Positions 25,443 to 37,552 of a stretch of 64,000 bases of DNA are shown here, one piece after another (positions within the stretch are counted from its first letter, which is position 1; every line of letters begins with the position of its first letter). The stretch comes from Siphonodentalium dalli (taxonomy: Eukaryota > Mollusca > Scaphopoda > Gadilida > Siphonodentaliidae), in assembly GCA_032622095.1 (NCBI GenBank), contig CP136061.1, positions 174,059,692 through 174,123,691 of the forward strand, given 5' to 3'. The position numbers were made by a program, and so were the translations under genes. The notes below the pieces were generated by a model. That model worked only from the letters and a program-made list of their open reading frames with translations, did not search any database and had not been told where the DNA came from.

Positions 25443-26602
25443 ATTTTAGCTCCGGTGGAGCTATAGTCATCACTCCTCGTCCGTCGTCCGTCCGTCCGTC
25501 CGTCCGTCCGTCTGTCCGTCAACTTTTTAAAAAACATCTTCTCCTCTTAAACCATCATGCCGAATTGGTTCATATTTGGTGTGTATGTTCCCTAGGTGAC
25601 TCTCATTCAGATTTGTTCAAATGAGGTCACTGGGTCAAATAGTTGCGAAACAAGGGCCATAACTCTATTCCTCCATAGTAATTCTTACAACAACTTCTTG
25701 TCCATAACCATTGGGCCAATTTAGCTAATATTTGGTATGGAGAGTCCTTGGGTGACTGGTGTTTAGATTTGTTCAAATGAGGTCACCCGGTCAATTAGTT
25801 GAGAAACCAGGGCCATAACTCATAGTAATTCTTACAATGACTTCTTCTAAAAAAATATTTGGCCGATTTAGCTTATATTTGGTACAGAGAGACCTTGGGT
25901 GACTGGGGTTCAGATTTGTTCAAATGGGGTCACTGGGTCAAATAGGGGCAGAGCCAGTGACATAACTTTAAAAACAAAAAATTTAATTTTTGCATTTTTA
26001 CCTTTAATTTTTGTTTAGGACACATCACAGCCTCATATTTCTTACCTAGATTTTTCTTAGCATGTGCTTCATCTGTATGGATTTTGGTATTGTTTATTTA
26101 ACCCCTTCCACTCTTGTTTTGATATAGAATTCATCCAAGACAGGATTACTCAAACATTTTTCATCTGATCAACACCAAATTTGGTATATGAATTTTTGAC
26201 ACTTATATACAGATCAAGTTAAAATATGGGTTTGATCCGATATATTTTAACAGAGTTATGGCCCTTTATAATTCACACCCCTTTGCTATGCACTATTAAT
26301 TTTTAAGAGGACACTCAAGCCTGTATTATTGAAAAAGCCAATTTATCATAGTGTGGTCACCCGATCCTCTTGCTGAATACTGCTTGCTTCAGACCAGTTT
26401 ACCATCTGTCATTACAAGACATATATATCTGTAAAGGTACAGGTCATTAATTATATAAACTGGCCAGATGACATGTATTATTCTAATCTAAACATATCTG
26501 TAGCAATTTAACAACAAACTGGTGCTTCCATTCAATGTTAGGTGATGACTGACATTCAATGATACTGTGAATGGCTTTGATTTCTTCAAGTCTGGAAATA
26601 GT
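25443..26602. repeat. Second copy of the B-type segment (duplicate of 8.36-9.96 kb)
   Basis: It starts with a truncated B head (tttagctccggtggagctat), a GTCC run at 25480-25520, and then follows 8450-9350 and 9790-9960 almost base for base. The approximately 430-bp insert found at 9352-9790 is missing here. Confidence 0.7.
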
Positions 26603-27124
26603 GTGTCTGACATTTACATAGTGAGGTCCCCAGATGGTGAATTTAGTGTTGCTACCCCATACAGCATGCTAGCATCACCAAATACACCCGCCAGGGACCT
26701 AATTCTGCTTAGTCCTCATCTTCTGGGAAGTATCCTAAGTATAAAATTGACAGTCTGATTTAGTCACTTTTTCCACCTGTTCAGTTTCAATGTCCCCCTA
26801 ATTTGCAGAAGATAAAATGCATAATTGAGGTGCTCAATGGGTGTGTATCACCAACTTCAACTGTAGGACTTCATTGATTTAGTAACTTTTTTCCACCTGT
26901 TCAGTTTCAATGTCCCCCTAATTTGCAGAAGATAAAATGCATAATTGAGGTGCTCAATGGTTGTGTATCACCAACTTCAACTGTAGGACTTCAATCTGTT
27001 CCTTGGTTTTATTGGCCATTGAGGCCTAATCAGATTGAGGATGAATTTGGTGATGCTAGCCTGCCTTACAGAATATTGTCATTAAATCCACATTTTTGGG
27101 ACCTAATTCTGCAAATGTCAGACA
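26603..27124. mobile_element. R module, copy 2
   Basis: Two R palindromes (about 26617-26708 and 27031-27112) in inverted arrangement with outer ends GTGTCTGACATTT / AAATGTCAGACAT. It is nearly identical to 9961-10482, including the internal direct duplication of about 120 bp. Confidence 0.65.
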
Positions 27125-27249
27125 TACTAAATTCAGGTTTGGCCATTTCATATTATTGTTTTAATCACCAATTATCCAGATGAAATCATACGACTAATAT
27201 TCAAAGAAAAATGGGGGGGGGGTATATATTGGATTAAATTTGTCTTCTA

Positions 27250-27650
27250 TCTGGCATTTGCAGAATGAGGTCCCCAGAGGGTGAATTTAGTTATGCTACC
27301 CTGCACAGCAGTCTAGCATCACCAAATACACTAGCCAGGGTCCTCATTCTGCTTAGGCCTCATCTTCTGGGAAGTATATAGGCACTTAAATTGACATTTT
27401 TACTTACTTTAGCCCTTCTGTTTAGTTTCTATATCCCCTAATTTGTGAATATAAAATGCATAATTGAGGTGCCCAATGGGTGCACATCACCATCTTTAAC
27501 TGGAGAACTTCAATCTAATGCTATGTCTCCCATAGCAGTTGAGGCCTACACAGAATGAGGTCCCCAGAGGGTGAATTTGGTGATGCTAGCCCGCATTGCA
27601 GGATTGTGTCCTTAAATTCATCCTTTGGGGACCTCATTCTGCAAATGTCA
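27250..27650. mobile_element. R module, copy 3
   Basis: The palindromes are 27260-27352 and 27550-27642. They begin gcagaatgaggtccccagag and end with the complement. The spacer has the conserved ggtgcccaatgggtgcacat segment. Confidence 0.65.
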
Positions 27651-28899
27651 GCCAATTTGTTCAGGCTTGTCTGTTCGAATATTATGTTCTTAACCACCAG
27701 TATCCAGTTGAACTCATTATACCCTGATTTTGCAAATAAAACTTGGGGGGGGGGTATATTGGATTGAATTTGTCAGTCTCTATGTCAGACTGTTCTCCCA
27801 TCCATCCATCTGTCATTATGTCTCTATCCGTCCATCAATTGTTTTCTTCTCCAGATACATATTAAAGACCAAATGGGTTTATATATTTAGGTGTGGATGT
27901 CCCCCAGGTGACTCACATTCAGATTTGTTCAAATGAGTTCATCAGGTCAAATAGGTGAGAAGTCAGGGCCATAACTCTTTCCTTCCATAGTAATTTCTTC
28001 TCCAGAACCATCTGGACTATTTAGATTATGTTTGGTATGGATGGTCCTTCGGTGACTGGGGTTTAGATTTTTTCAGATTTGGGGTCATTTTAGGAAAATC
28101 AGATCAGTTCAACTCTTAAAATCTAATGTCTGAAATTACCAAATGAATGGATCTCATAGATGGGGATTCACGTTTGTTCAAATAGGGGCGGAGATAAGAG
28201 ATTTAATTACCAACCAGCCACCCTACACGTGCTCCGGTGGAGCTATAGTCGTCACTCCTCGTCCGTCCATCGTCTGTCCGTCCATCCGTCCGACAACAAT
28301 TATTTGAACATCTTCTCCTCTGGAACCATAAGACCAAATGGGTTCATATTTGGTGTGGATGTTCCCTAGGTGATTCTCATTCAGATTTGTTCAAATGCGG
28401 TCACTGGGTCAAATAGTTGCGAAGCCAGGGCCATAACTCTTTCCCACCATAGTAATTCTTTTAAACATCTTCAGAACAATAAGACCGAATGGTTTCATAT
28501 TTGGTGTGGATGTTCCCTAGGTGACTCACATTCAGATTTGTTCAAATGAGTTCACTTGAAATAGTTGCGAAGCCAGGGCCATAACTCTTTCCCTCCATAG
28601 TATTCTTAAAGTGACTTCTTCTCAAATACCATCAGGCTATATGGGTTCATATTTGGTATGAAGGATCCTTGGGTGACTGGGGTTCAGATTTGTTCAAATC
28701 AGGTCACTGGGTCAAATGTGGGCGGGGCCAGGGACATAACTCCAAATTTTTTGTTTTAGATTTAACTCTTTAGATATCTACTTCTTTTAAAGTGATTATG
28801 AAAAGTTCTGACTGTTGTGGTCTCCAGAGTCCCAGTCTTATCAGTCTTTGCAGTCTGGTGAGCGACCCCACAGTCATTGACTGTCTTGTTTGTATACGT
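27651..28899. repeat. Mixed B-type elements and Q right end
   Basis: A G-run (27745-27753) leads to a GTCY-rich segment and B core units. A truncated B head at 28231-28245 (gctccggtggagctatagtc) and a GTCC run follow, with more B cores, and the region ends in a Q right end (cacagtcattgactgtcttg near 28870-28890). No gene is visible. Confidence 0.55.
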
Positions 28900-29590
28900 A
28901 TTTACATCGTCATATCGTTAATTAACTAGACTCACTGGCTTTGTTAAATTGGTCACTATTGTATTGTAACTCTTTGTAGACAACGGGCCATGAATAGAGC
29001 ACTGGGTTCATTGTTATCCTAATCGGATTAAGTCACTCTCTTATATGTTGCATAATATTTCCCTGTACAATTTTCAGACATTTTTTTATTATTATCTTTG
29101 GCTTCGATGACGACGGCAAAGTTTCATAGTCGTTATCATTCACTTTGGGGATCACGTACATCTGAACATTGATATAAACTATAGATATAGACTATAGATA
29201 GTGGATTTACCCAGCTGTCTGAAATGGCAGAAATCCGATGACCCATGATGCTTACAAACTGTCATTTGGATTTTTGAGCTCAAATAAAACAAAGGCCCCC
29301 TGGGCCTAAACGCGGGTCAGTACGGTAATGTACATTTTTTACGCTCCTTTTTCATCATTGCTCATCACAAAAATTTAACTTCTTCCCAAGTTGAGCTACA
29401 GTGTCATTGATACTTTCATTTTGTTAATTATTATAATTGGATATTTTTAAATCATAATTTTGAAAAACTAAAACACTGTTATAACCTCCTCCACACCAAA
29501 TTTGGTTGAAATCGGTCTAGGGGTCTGGGAGAAAAATCCGAACAGACAGACAGACAGATCCTACACTTTTTATTTATATAGATATTTGTC
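28900..29590. repeat. Intron with right TACCGTACTG end, E right end and CAGA-tailed repeat
   Basis: The inverse TACCGTACTGACCCG lies at 29313-29327. An E-type right end (aagttgagctacagtgtcat) lies near 29390-29424. At 29490-29582 a sequence with aatttggttgaaatcggtct and a CAGA microsatellite resembles, in reverse, the core-plus-GTCY arrangement of the hairpin-headed class. Confidence 0.45.
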
Positions 29591-29815
29591 ATGAATGACA
29601 AAAAAATAAATTTGCTAACAGTTTACTTGAGAACATATAGAGCCAATACATTTAAGTTAGAAATGGCATCGTTATTAACAGCAGACCTGTGTCTTGAAGT
29701 TGAGTGCCTTTGCTTCGCCATATGACTTCGCTACTCAAATCATGATTGTTTTTATTTTTGATGAATATATATAATGGCTCAAATAAATATTTTATTGGAA
29801 ATAAAAATAAAGTTG

Positions 29816-29976
29816 ATAAATAGAGGATATGAAATGAGTGTTTCTCTCATATGATATTTATGAAACGAGTCTAAGAATTTAAGTTTTCTCGAGCCTCCGC
29901 GAGAGAAAACTGAAAATTCGTGACGAGTTTCATAAATATCATATGAGAGAAACACGAATTACATATTCTATTTATC
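29816..29976. repeat. Palindrome of about 160 bp
   Basis: The arm gatgtttctctcat-like segment (29816-29892: gataaatag, gtgtttctctcatatgatat, aaacgag, gttttctcg) returns inverted at 29900-29976 with a handful of mismatches and a loop of about seven bases. It is likely a foldback element; no coding. Confidence 0.75.
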
Positions 29977-30206
29977 ATATGACACCTATAAATTGATTAT
30001 GATGTTCAAAACGCACACAAATCACTAAATAGCTATATGACATCGGCAGCAAAAGGTTAATGTGACGTCACTTCATTGCACCAGAAGCCCAATTACACCT
30101 GGTGAACTAGCAGAAATAATATGCACGCGAAGATCATCACCAAACTTTATATTGATCTTGATCTACTGGATGCGAACTATTACATGTTTCAAAAATTTCA
30201 TTGGAA

Positions 30207-30380
30207 AACATTGCCGCCAGTGGCCGTCTAGGATTTGACTTTATATATATCTTCATGTTAATAATCTAGTATTAATTAGACATTTCAACTTTCCGCATTC
30301 CTAATCGCTCCATTGACTGTAACAAATGAAATTATCCCCTCTCCAAGTTGAGCTACAGTGTCATTGACACTTTCATTTTT
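30207..30380. mobile_element. Element E right end abutting exon B
   Basis: It matches the end of the large E array: cgcattcctaatcgctccat, then aagttgagct (30345-30354, the inverse of the E hairpin stem), AGTGTCATTGACACT and tttcatttt. Only ttcgttacag separates it from MDN1 exon B, so the element supplies the pyrimidine tract. Confidence 0.75.
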
Positions 30381-30389
30381 TCGTTACAG

Positions 30390-30559
30390 ATATGTGATAA
30401 GCATCAGAGATATTTTATCATGGGTGAAGTTCATAAACACATGCCCAAATTACCAGTCAGATGAATCATTGATGTCTGATGATTGCCCAGTGAAGATGGA
30501 GCCAGCAGTTGCATATGTCCATGGTGCATGCCTTGTGTTTCTTGATGGATTAGGGTCGG
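30390..30559 (+). CDS. MDN1: Midasin (MDN1) exon B
   Basis: This 170-bp exon has acceptor TTACAG (30384-30389) and donor G|GTATGT (30560). Its first base completes Arg with exon A, giving R-YVISIRDILSWVKFIN. Then come an acidic variable loop and AYVHGACLVFLDGLGSG, the small-domain signature of midasin AAA modules. It ends with one base (G), completed by GT in exon C. Identity and phase agree on both sides, so despite 23-kb and 28-kb introns these are consecutive coding exons. An ATG seen upstream of the acceptor belongs to the E repeat and is not a start. Confidence 0.93.
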
Positions 30560-31496
30560 GTATGTAAACTAACAAAAAATCAGGAGCAAAAATATTTATA
30601 TCGCTTAAAAAACTATCTTGTGCAAACAGTTTTCTGTAGGTAGTTAGCGATTTGATCAATACAAGTCAGATAAAAGCACCATTATCTTGTAGGACAGCAT
30701 CTCTAATCTAGGAATTTTCTCAAGAACCAACTTTTTGACCGACGTAAAGCCGAAAATTTAAGATGGTGTCCAAGATGGCTGCCGGTTTGATGGTAGTACA
30801 CCTAATAGTTTTGCTTCTCAATTTGATATGTTAAACATAACGAATTCCACCCTATTATCTAAGAATGTTTGTTATCGAATAATAGTTCCAACTTTTAGTT
30901 TAAAAATGGCCACAAATATCGAAGATGGATGCCAAAATGGCGGCCAAAACATGGAAATGTTTGTTTTTTACCTTATTTTTGTTTAAATACATTACAATTT
31001 TCGAGATAATATAAGAGAAGATATCAACAATGTGTTGAATATTCGATGGAATAACCTCTGTGAAAGAGTCATGCACACTAAATGTGAAGTAGTATTGTTT
31101 GTTCTGGTACAAATGTGAGGTAGAATATGTGCTATGTAAAATGAGCAAAATTATTCTCAGACAGGGTTTCATTCTGTAAATGCTTAGAAACGAACCATGA
31201 TTGGCTCTGATGTCTTCAATTATATTTGCGACACTACTATATGGTTGGATCAATTGAATAAAAAATTGAATATCGAGATCTTTACAAATAAAAAATCAAT
31301 TTAGTAGTGGATTTTCCACGAAATTAGGAAACACCAAATGACAGAACCCATAATCGTCAAACTCAATTTGGTTCTCAAAACAGGAACATATGGAAGGTAT
31401 TCTGCAACACATCTTCATCATCTGGCCTCGTATTCAAAATACCAATACTTTGAAATTTGAAAATGCGCTTTGTTTTAATAAACTGAATTGAACAAT
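30560..31496. other. Intron 2 start, no gene
   Basis: It contains aagatggtgtccaagatggc and aaaatggcggccaaaacatg phrases (30760-30960), distant relatives of the E core. A 117-codon minus frame at 30900-31253 has no recognisable features and lacks support. Confidence 0.4.
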
Positions 31497-32110
31497 TTAC
31501 TTCTCACAACCACATCTGCACAACTTCATACATGGAAGTTTGCTTCTTGAACATTTGCACCTGGAACAAACCGATTTGCAAACACACTTAATCAACTCTG
31601 TGCACTCTCTAGCTGCTTCTGGGTTGTCATCCATACAGTAACAAAAGAACCGTCAATCAATTTCCATCCAAAGAAGTCAGGTGCTGGAAACTTTGCATCT
31701 ACTATGGGGCTCACAAACCAGATACCAGCCTGATATATATAGCACGATTTTCATTTGCAAGAGCATGTTTCTCGTTGGTAGTAAATGTTCAGGTGCTGAA
31801 CATTTCATGTCTAGCTTCATACCTGAGGTCAGGTTCACAGATTTGTCATAAACAATCCCGAGAAAATGCTATATACACTAAAAAAATTCAATGAAACATA
31901 AAGAACCACACACGGATTCCTCGTAATTGGCATCAAGCATTCTGTGAGCTAAGCTTTCCAAGCATCCCAAAATTGTTGAGTCGCATCCTGATATCGGATG
32001 GAAATATTGGAAGTACAGTTGAATTTTTTTAGCCCATTGAATTGCACATATCAACTATGTTGTAGCTGACATGGGATTTAGACTTCTTGAAAGACAAACA
32101 GTTTCAAATT
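31497..32110 (-). pseudogene. Repeat-encoded protein, C-terminal part, decayed copy
   Basis: Read on the minus strand, frames shift among IVDMCNSMG, FWDAWKA, LTECLMPITRNP, then KFPAPDFFGWKLIDGSFVTV and WMTTQ. A final clean stretch of 45 codons follows (31497-31634): the ending is cysteine-rich (CVCKSVCSRCKCSR, PCMKLCRCGCEK, then TAA). The same order of motifs is found on the plus strand at 52020-52440. Proteins with this signature form large, poorly characterised, repeat-associated families in invertebrates; function is unknown to me. Several frameshifts, and loss of the GKGK stretch present in the other copy, make this a pseudogene. Confidence 0.65.
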
Positions 32111-32213
32111 TTTGTATTGAAGAAGCATAGCATGCAGATGTCCCAACATGGTCACGATAATGTATGTGTCAACAGTGTGAATAATAATTGATAAATTATC
32201 GGTTTGTAGCATA

Positions 32214-32320
32214 TTAACCCTTTACCCATCACGTCGGCATTTGTCGGTGTCCAGGTCTGCCATCACGTCGGCTTTTCTCGGCATCCAGGTCTGCCATCAC
32301 GTCGGCATTTATCGGCATTT
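32214..32320. repeat. TTAA-flanked end and 34-bp tandem repeat
   Basis: TTAA (32214-32217) is followed by CCCTTTACCCATCACGTCGG. Then about 2.7 units of a 34-bp repeat (ccatcacgtcggcattt...gtccaggtctg) run to 32320. CCCTTT after TTAA resembles piggyBac ends. The inverse, GATGGGTAAAGGGTTAA, lies at 50421-50437, too far to pair confidently. Confidence 0.45.
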
Positions 32321-33882
32321 TTTTCTACCAAGTTTACACTGGTTTTAGAAGCATTAATTGCACCATTGTTATACGATAAATCGGCATCAAACTTGTTATT
32401 CACATTGGTATGATTATAATTTGTGTGTTTTGTTGACTTTAATCAGCTTTAATGATATTTTTATACAAAAATAATACACATTGTAAAAAAAATTGAAGAC
32501 GCGATCGCGATACAACGGAAATCGAAACAGGAAACCAGCAGCCGGAAGAAATTGCAATGTTTGATCTGACTATAGATTAATATTTTCTCAATTTGTCGAA
32601 GATTGTGATAAATAGTTAAAATTAATAGATCAAATTCGTTCAATGTAGTAATTCTACAGGCAATTTTATGAAAACAAATATAAATAATTGTCAAAATCCA
32701 GGGTGCTTGTTGACCAATTGCTGCGTTTCCAGCGTGGAGGTCAAGGATGCTTTGTTGTAAAGTGTTTATTACTTACTATTCATCTAAATAATTTAATATG
32801 CCAACCATATGTAGCAACATTGTTATACCTCACATATATATCATTTTGTTTTTATTAATAATATTATTCGAAAGAATAATACATTAGTTTGTCTTGGAGA
32901 TTGTATCTCTCACGGGCACGTTCAATAGATAATCAACAAAGCGACATGCATCCAGCGTAACGTAAAGTCAGCCCAATTCAACTGCGAGTCGGGAGCGAAC
33001 TGTCATGACGTTGCCGTAAATGGAAGTATTTGTGAATGAGCTTCGATGTTTTATGATTGAAATTAAAATGGCCAATAAAATTAAACTTTTAAATGGCCTT
33101 CCCAGTGTTCAAGCTTGGACAAAATTTCAGATGAAGATGGATTACAACATGATGATAACATGGTTTGGGCAATTTTATACTTTTAATGAATTGACTGTGG
33201 TTAGCATTATTTTTGGGCAATTAATTGATTCTGATAACTGATTTCTAAACATGTTGTTGTCATTGGAATCTGATCATCTGGGGACCATCGAATTGGATTG
33301 GGCACCTTTAACATGATTATTCTGAGTCGACAACTTCCAGTTAGTGATTAAAATTAATACATACATGTAGCTTAGATTTTTAAAGTAACATTTCTAACAT
33401 GAGAATGTTATTTGGAATATCCTCACCTATTGACACAATCCATAGGCAAGTCCCTGCTAGAGGTTATATTCTTTGGTTTATATAAAATATCTGCTTCTGC
33501 TAAATATAACTGTGATTGTATATACTATTTAATTTAATTCAAGTAAAAATAAACTATTTTTGCAGGAAACCTGAATGTTTATGTTTTTTATATCAACAAT
33601 GGGATTCTATTCAAATAAGAATACAACATAGAATGCAACCAACATTTGGCTCAATTTCTAATTAAATCATTTATTACTTATACTGAATGAATGAGAATCC
33701 ATAAGGTGTTTCTCTATCAGTCTGCACTCTGTGGTCTGCTTTAATATCTAGTAGCATCACACCAAGTGAAGAATAAATCATTCCAATACACATTTATTGT
33801 GCTGCATAAATACATTAGAAATTAATTAATTGCAGATTAATTACACCCACTTAATTTTCAATAGTATTTTGCCATTATTAAC
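32321..33882. other. Intron sequence, nothing recognised
   Basis: AT-rich, with no repeat partner noted in the window. Short frames at 32461-32694 and 33020-33241 show no domain, no splice-bounded pattern and no similarity to midasin. Confidence 0.4.
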
Positions 33883-34204
33883 TTAGGGAGCGTCTCAAAA
33901 GTCTTTGCGGAATCCGCAAATATTTTCCGAAACGTCGAGATTTCCGCAACGCTATCGTCTGAATTTTTCCGCAAATGTTCCGAAAAACGACATGAGTTTT
34001 CCGCAAAATTACCGAAACGTTACATAAAGATTTCCGCAAACGCCATGAGTTTTCCGCAAAAATTACCGAAACGTTAAATTGATTTTTCCGCAAAAATTAC
34101 CGAAACGTTAAATAAAGAATTCCGCAAACATTCCGCAAAGTCCGTAACGTCGACATTGCGAAAAGTAACTTTCCGAAAACGTTGAAAATTCATGATTGGG
34201 GACT

Positions 34205-35085
34205 GGACTCCTCGTCGGAAGTAAATTTCGCCGGAATGGACATTTCGCCGAAAGTAATTTTCGACGGAGTGACAGTTCGCCGGAATATTATAATCCCGTA
34301 ATTAGTCAATAGTGAAGACTGATTGACACAGGTATTATAATCCTGCGAACTGCTAATTAGTCATTAGTGAAGACTGTTTGACATAGGTACTATGAACACA
34401 AACTTCGGGCTTCCTTCCTGGCACGTGTGATTATTACCATCATTTGTGTTTTACCGACAATACTGTTACCTGAGGTGTGTTCATATTACAATTCACCCGA
34501 AGCCATTCTTCCTTCCTAGCACGTGTGATTATTACCATCATTTGTGTTTTACCGACAATATACTGTTACCTGAGGTGTGTTCATATTACATATTACAATT
34601 CACCCGAAGCCATTGGTGATCCGAAAAGTAAGTATAGCCTATAGGCCTTCAGATGTTGTTTTAGCGGTGGTGATCCGTATAGTAACTAGGTTGCTTTAGC
34701 GACTTTCATATGGTATATATATCACTGGCTTTACAACATTTACCATATCCACCCAAGATGGATAGAACTACGAATGTTGAGTTGTGTAGGCTATTGGTTG
34801 TCATAAAACTGTGTATGCGCACAATAATGCAATAACTTGCGATAAATGTCAGAAATTTTCAATTGTCCCACAATACACCCACATATAAGTAAATTTATTT
34901 CGGCGATTTTTTTTAACAGTCGTCTATTCCGGCGAAAAGTCGTATATCTCGGCGAAATGTCTTAAATTACGGCGAATAGTCCCGACCTTCGGTGAAGTTG
35001 TCGTCAGTTTCCGGCGAACTGTCCCAAATCTCGGCGAAGTGTCCGGAAAATTGTTGCGGCGAAATATACTTCCGCAAATCGTCAC
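34205..35085. mobile_element. Nested block with CGGCGAA subterminal words
   Basis: Left (34213-34290) and right (34900-35075) flanks carry inverted TTCGCCGGAA/CGGCGAAA words. The segment cggaagtaaatttcgccg and its near inverse cggcgaaatatacttccg mark approximate ends. Between them a segment of about 110-120 bp with gtgattattaccatcatttg is duplicated in tandem (about 34390-34500 and 34501-34620). No duplication of the target could be assigned. Confidence 0.5.
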
Positions 35086-35329
35086 GTCGCAATTAAATCT
35101 CGAGACAAGACGCATCACAAACGGGAACCTGACACACAAGGCATTAAAGGGATTGTTAATCAGCACTGTAAATATAATTGCTCGAATCAACAAACAAACG
35201 TGCTATATTTTAATATGATCATTCAACACACTGTATCCACAGTTTTATTATAAACTCTTCTATCATTACGATAGTTTTATCAGAATAGTTTTACTATTAT
35301 CGTTTATATACCCAATATACTGGGGTGCT

Positions 35330-35760
35330 TCTCACCTAAATGAGGGATTTCCATAACAAGCAATTAGCTACCACGCTGGACAAAACAAGTGTCCACTTAA
35401 CCGCGGTGCGGTTTGTGTTTCCACCGCGGCCGAACTGCAACAATATCGCGGCCACACCGGCTAACTACAGTTAATGGTCCGCGGTCTAATTGCCGTTCGG
35501 TCGCGATGTAGGCCTATACTTGCCGTCCGGCCGCGGTATACTTGCCGTTCGACCGCGGTATACTTGCCGTTCGACCGCGGTATACTTGCCGTTCGACCGC
35601 GGTATACTTACCGTTCGACCGCGGTATACTTGCCTTTCGACCGCGGTATACTTGCCTTTCGGTCACAGTGTACTTGCCGTTTTTAGAATGTGTTGAAAAA
35701 CACAAAGAGGGCACTATAAATGTGGTTTGATTGAGCCCATTGTTTAGCCAGACGATCTAT
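35330..35760. repeat. 22-bp CCGCGG minisatellite and flanks
   Basis: Units tatacttgccgttcgaccgc-gg recur about 7.6 times from 35515 to about 35682 with a period of 22. The flanks before it (35398-35460) carry extra CCGCGG motifs. Because 22 is not a multiple of three, all six frames stay open and give false repeat peptides. Confidence 0.8.
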
Positions 35761-36044
35761 TCAGTGTGTTAAATTGGCGATCTGCTACGTCAGGCTACGT
35801 CAGGCGACAAGGTGTGATAATCTTATAAGTATATAGTCGACGTCCTACCGGTATACTAAATTAAATTACACTAATTTAAACTATAATTATTTGGTTTGAA
35901 ATTACATTGACTACATCCGTCCATGTGGGTCTCCTTTTGGAATTTACTGCCAGCTAGAATTTTCTTCACAATAAAAAATAAAGAGCGTTTGTGCGTGGTA
36001 AGGTATGTTTCGCCCGCGAACATTTTATGAACCAAAGGGGCTTG

Positions 36045-36412
36045 TTACATGAGCCGGGACAACTCGGCTAGCCGAGTCAACTCGGTCTGCCAGGACAACT
36101 CGGTCGCGCTGTTAAATGAGTCGAGACAACTCGGTCAACCCATCGACGTATATTTTTAATATAGATCGATGGTCAACCGGGACAACTCGGTTGACGTGCA
36201 CAAAACTAGCTGTCAATCACCGAGTCACGGCGTAATGTGGGTGGTCATTAGACGTCACTCACATGACGCGAACATTCTATTGGCTGACGTCATGAAAGTA
36301 ACAACGAATCGTGTAACGTTCCATATCTAGCCGGGATGACTCGCTGTTAGCATAGACTAAAAATCCTTCCTTCATCTATGCTGTTACATGGACCAAGTTG
36401 TCCCGGCTATTC
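36045..36412. mobile_element. Short inverted element with GGACAACTCGG words
   Basis: Left gccgggacaactcggctagc (from about 36052) and right aagttgtcccggcta (to 36411) are inverted. Four or five further copies of GACAACTCGG lie just inside. It is a candidate miniature element of about 365 bp; target duplication not assigned. Confidence 0.45.
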
Positions 36413-36925
36413 AATTCAATTAAGTTTATTCTGGTCGTCAATTATAGACATTACAGAAGAGTTGTATACATAAATACAATATATATGATTTCGGGAGTTA
36501 AATAGAGCGGCTAATTATAAGTGTTTGGTCTCTGATAGAAGTCGGGTTTCAGATATTTTATTCTTAGTTTGCCAAGTTCCCTACAATTCAGTACCATGTG
36601 GTATTCATCGCCGATTTCGAGATTACAGAGAGTGCAGATTCTGTCCGAATAATCCGTAGGCCTATTCGTCCAAGCGCCGAGTTCTTTTTGGCAGTTTGTG
36701 GTTTCTAGTGCGGAAAGCTAAATTATTGTGAACTGCTCTATTATCATCAGGGGATATAGGTAATTCTCTCGTTCAAATTTGACTTTATAATCCTGCAAAA
36801 TGCGAATCTGCTTGTACAGCGTAAACCGGAACCCGGCACCCAGCGCGCGGTGTATTATGGGAATTGGTGAAATCGAGCATTGTTGACCACCATTCTTGAA
36901 TGTGTGTTCAAATCTTTTCAATAGT
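36413..36925 (-). pseudogene. Non-LTR retrotransposon 3' end, truncated and frameshifted
   Basis: On the minus strand, one frame reads KVKFERENYLYPL and then FRTRNHKLP-like text; another reads TNRPTDYSDRICTLCNLEIG, DEYHMVLNC, KLRIKYLKPDFYQ before a stop (about 36521). The Cx2C...H...C cluster is common at the C-terminus of LINE reverse transcriptases of marine invertebrates. A frameshift separates the two parts. After the stop comes an AT-rich untranslated tail to about 36413. No polymerase motifs are present. Confidence 0.6.
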
Positions 36926-37552
36926 TACTATAAAGACAAAGTCGCGGGGCATCGTGCCAGTGGACTTTTGATTAAACTTGAATGAGAATATCGCCGAGAA
37001 AGTGACATACAATCATGTTCACTCAAACAACGGTATACGATGTGGCAAATCATGTTCATTGCTACACAGTCCTCGTGCTGACGTAATTCGCTGCACCTGG
37101 CATTTGAGAGATACAGATGCGCGCAAAAATAACGGCGATTAACAAGTTCCGGGGGGGGTCCAATCAGGGGTTTTATTCACTTTTTTTGTGGCAATGTTCG
37201 TAAGATTACTACTGTAAATGGGCATATAATAGGTTTACCTCTTAATGATATAAATATATGAATAATATGATATAGGTCATCAACTGACCACATTGGTAAT
37301 ATTTATTGTCTTGTCAAAGTTACCCAAGTGTGTCAGTGTATGACCTGCTTATACTGAGATTTGTACTGAATTTCTACCCATGCCGTTTCTGACGGAATTA
37401 TTAATTGAAGGTCACATTAATTTTCGCAGTTGAATTCACACAACATGTCGGATTAATTTGAATGGACATGTCTTCCAATGCAAATCGCCTGAGTAAACGT
37501 TACAGTTGCAAATATAGTTGGGTGTGACTTAATAATGCAGTATTATTATCTA
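36926..37552. other. F2 interior, nothing recognised
   Basis: AT-rich sequence with a short G-run near 37151; no coding or repeat partner seen. Confidence 0.35.

Noticed and set aside
35474-35730. Several overlapping frames with repeated seven- to eight-residue motifs
   Set aside because: Products of the 22-bp minisatellite read in different frames.
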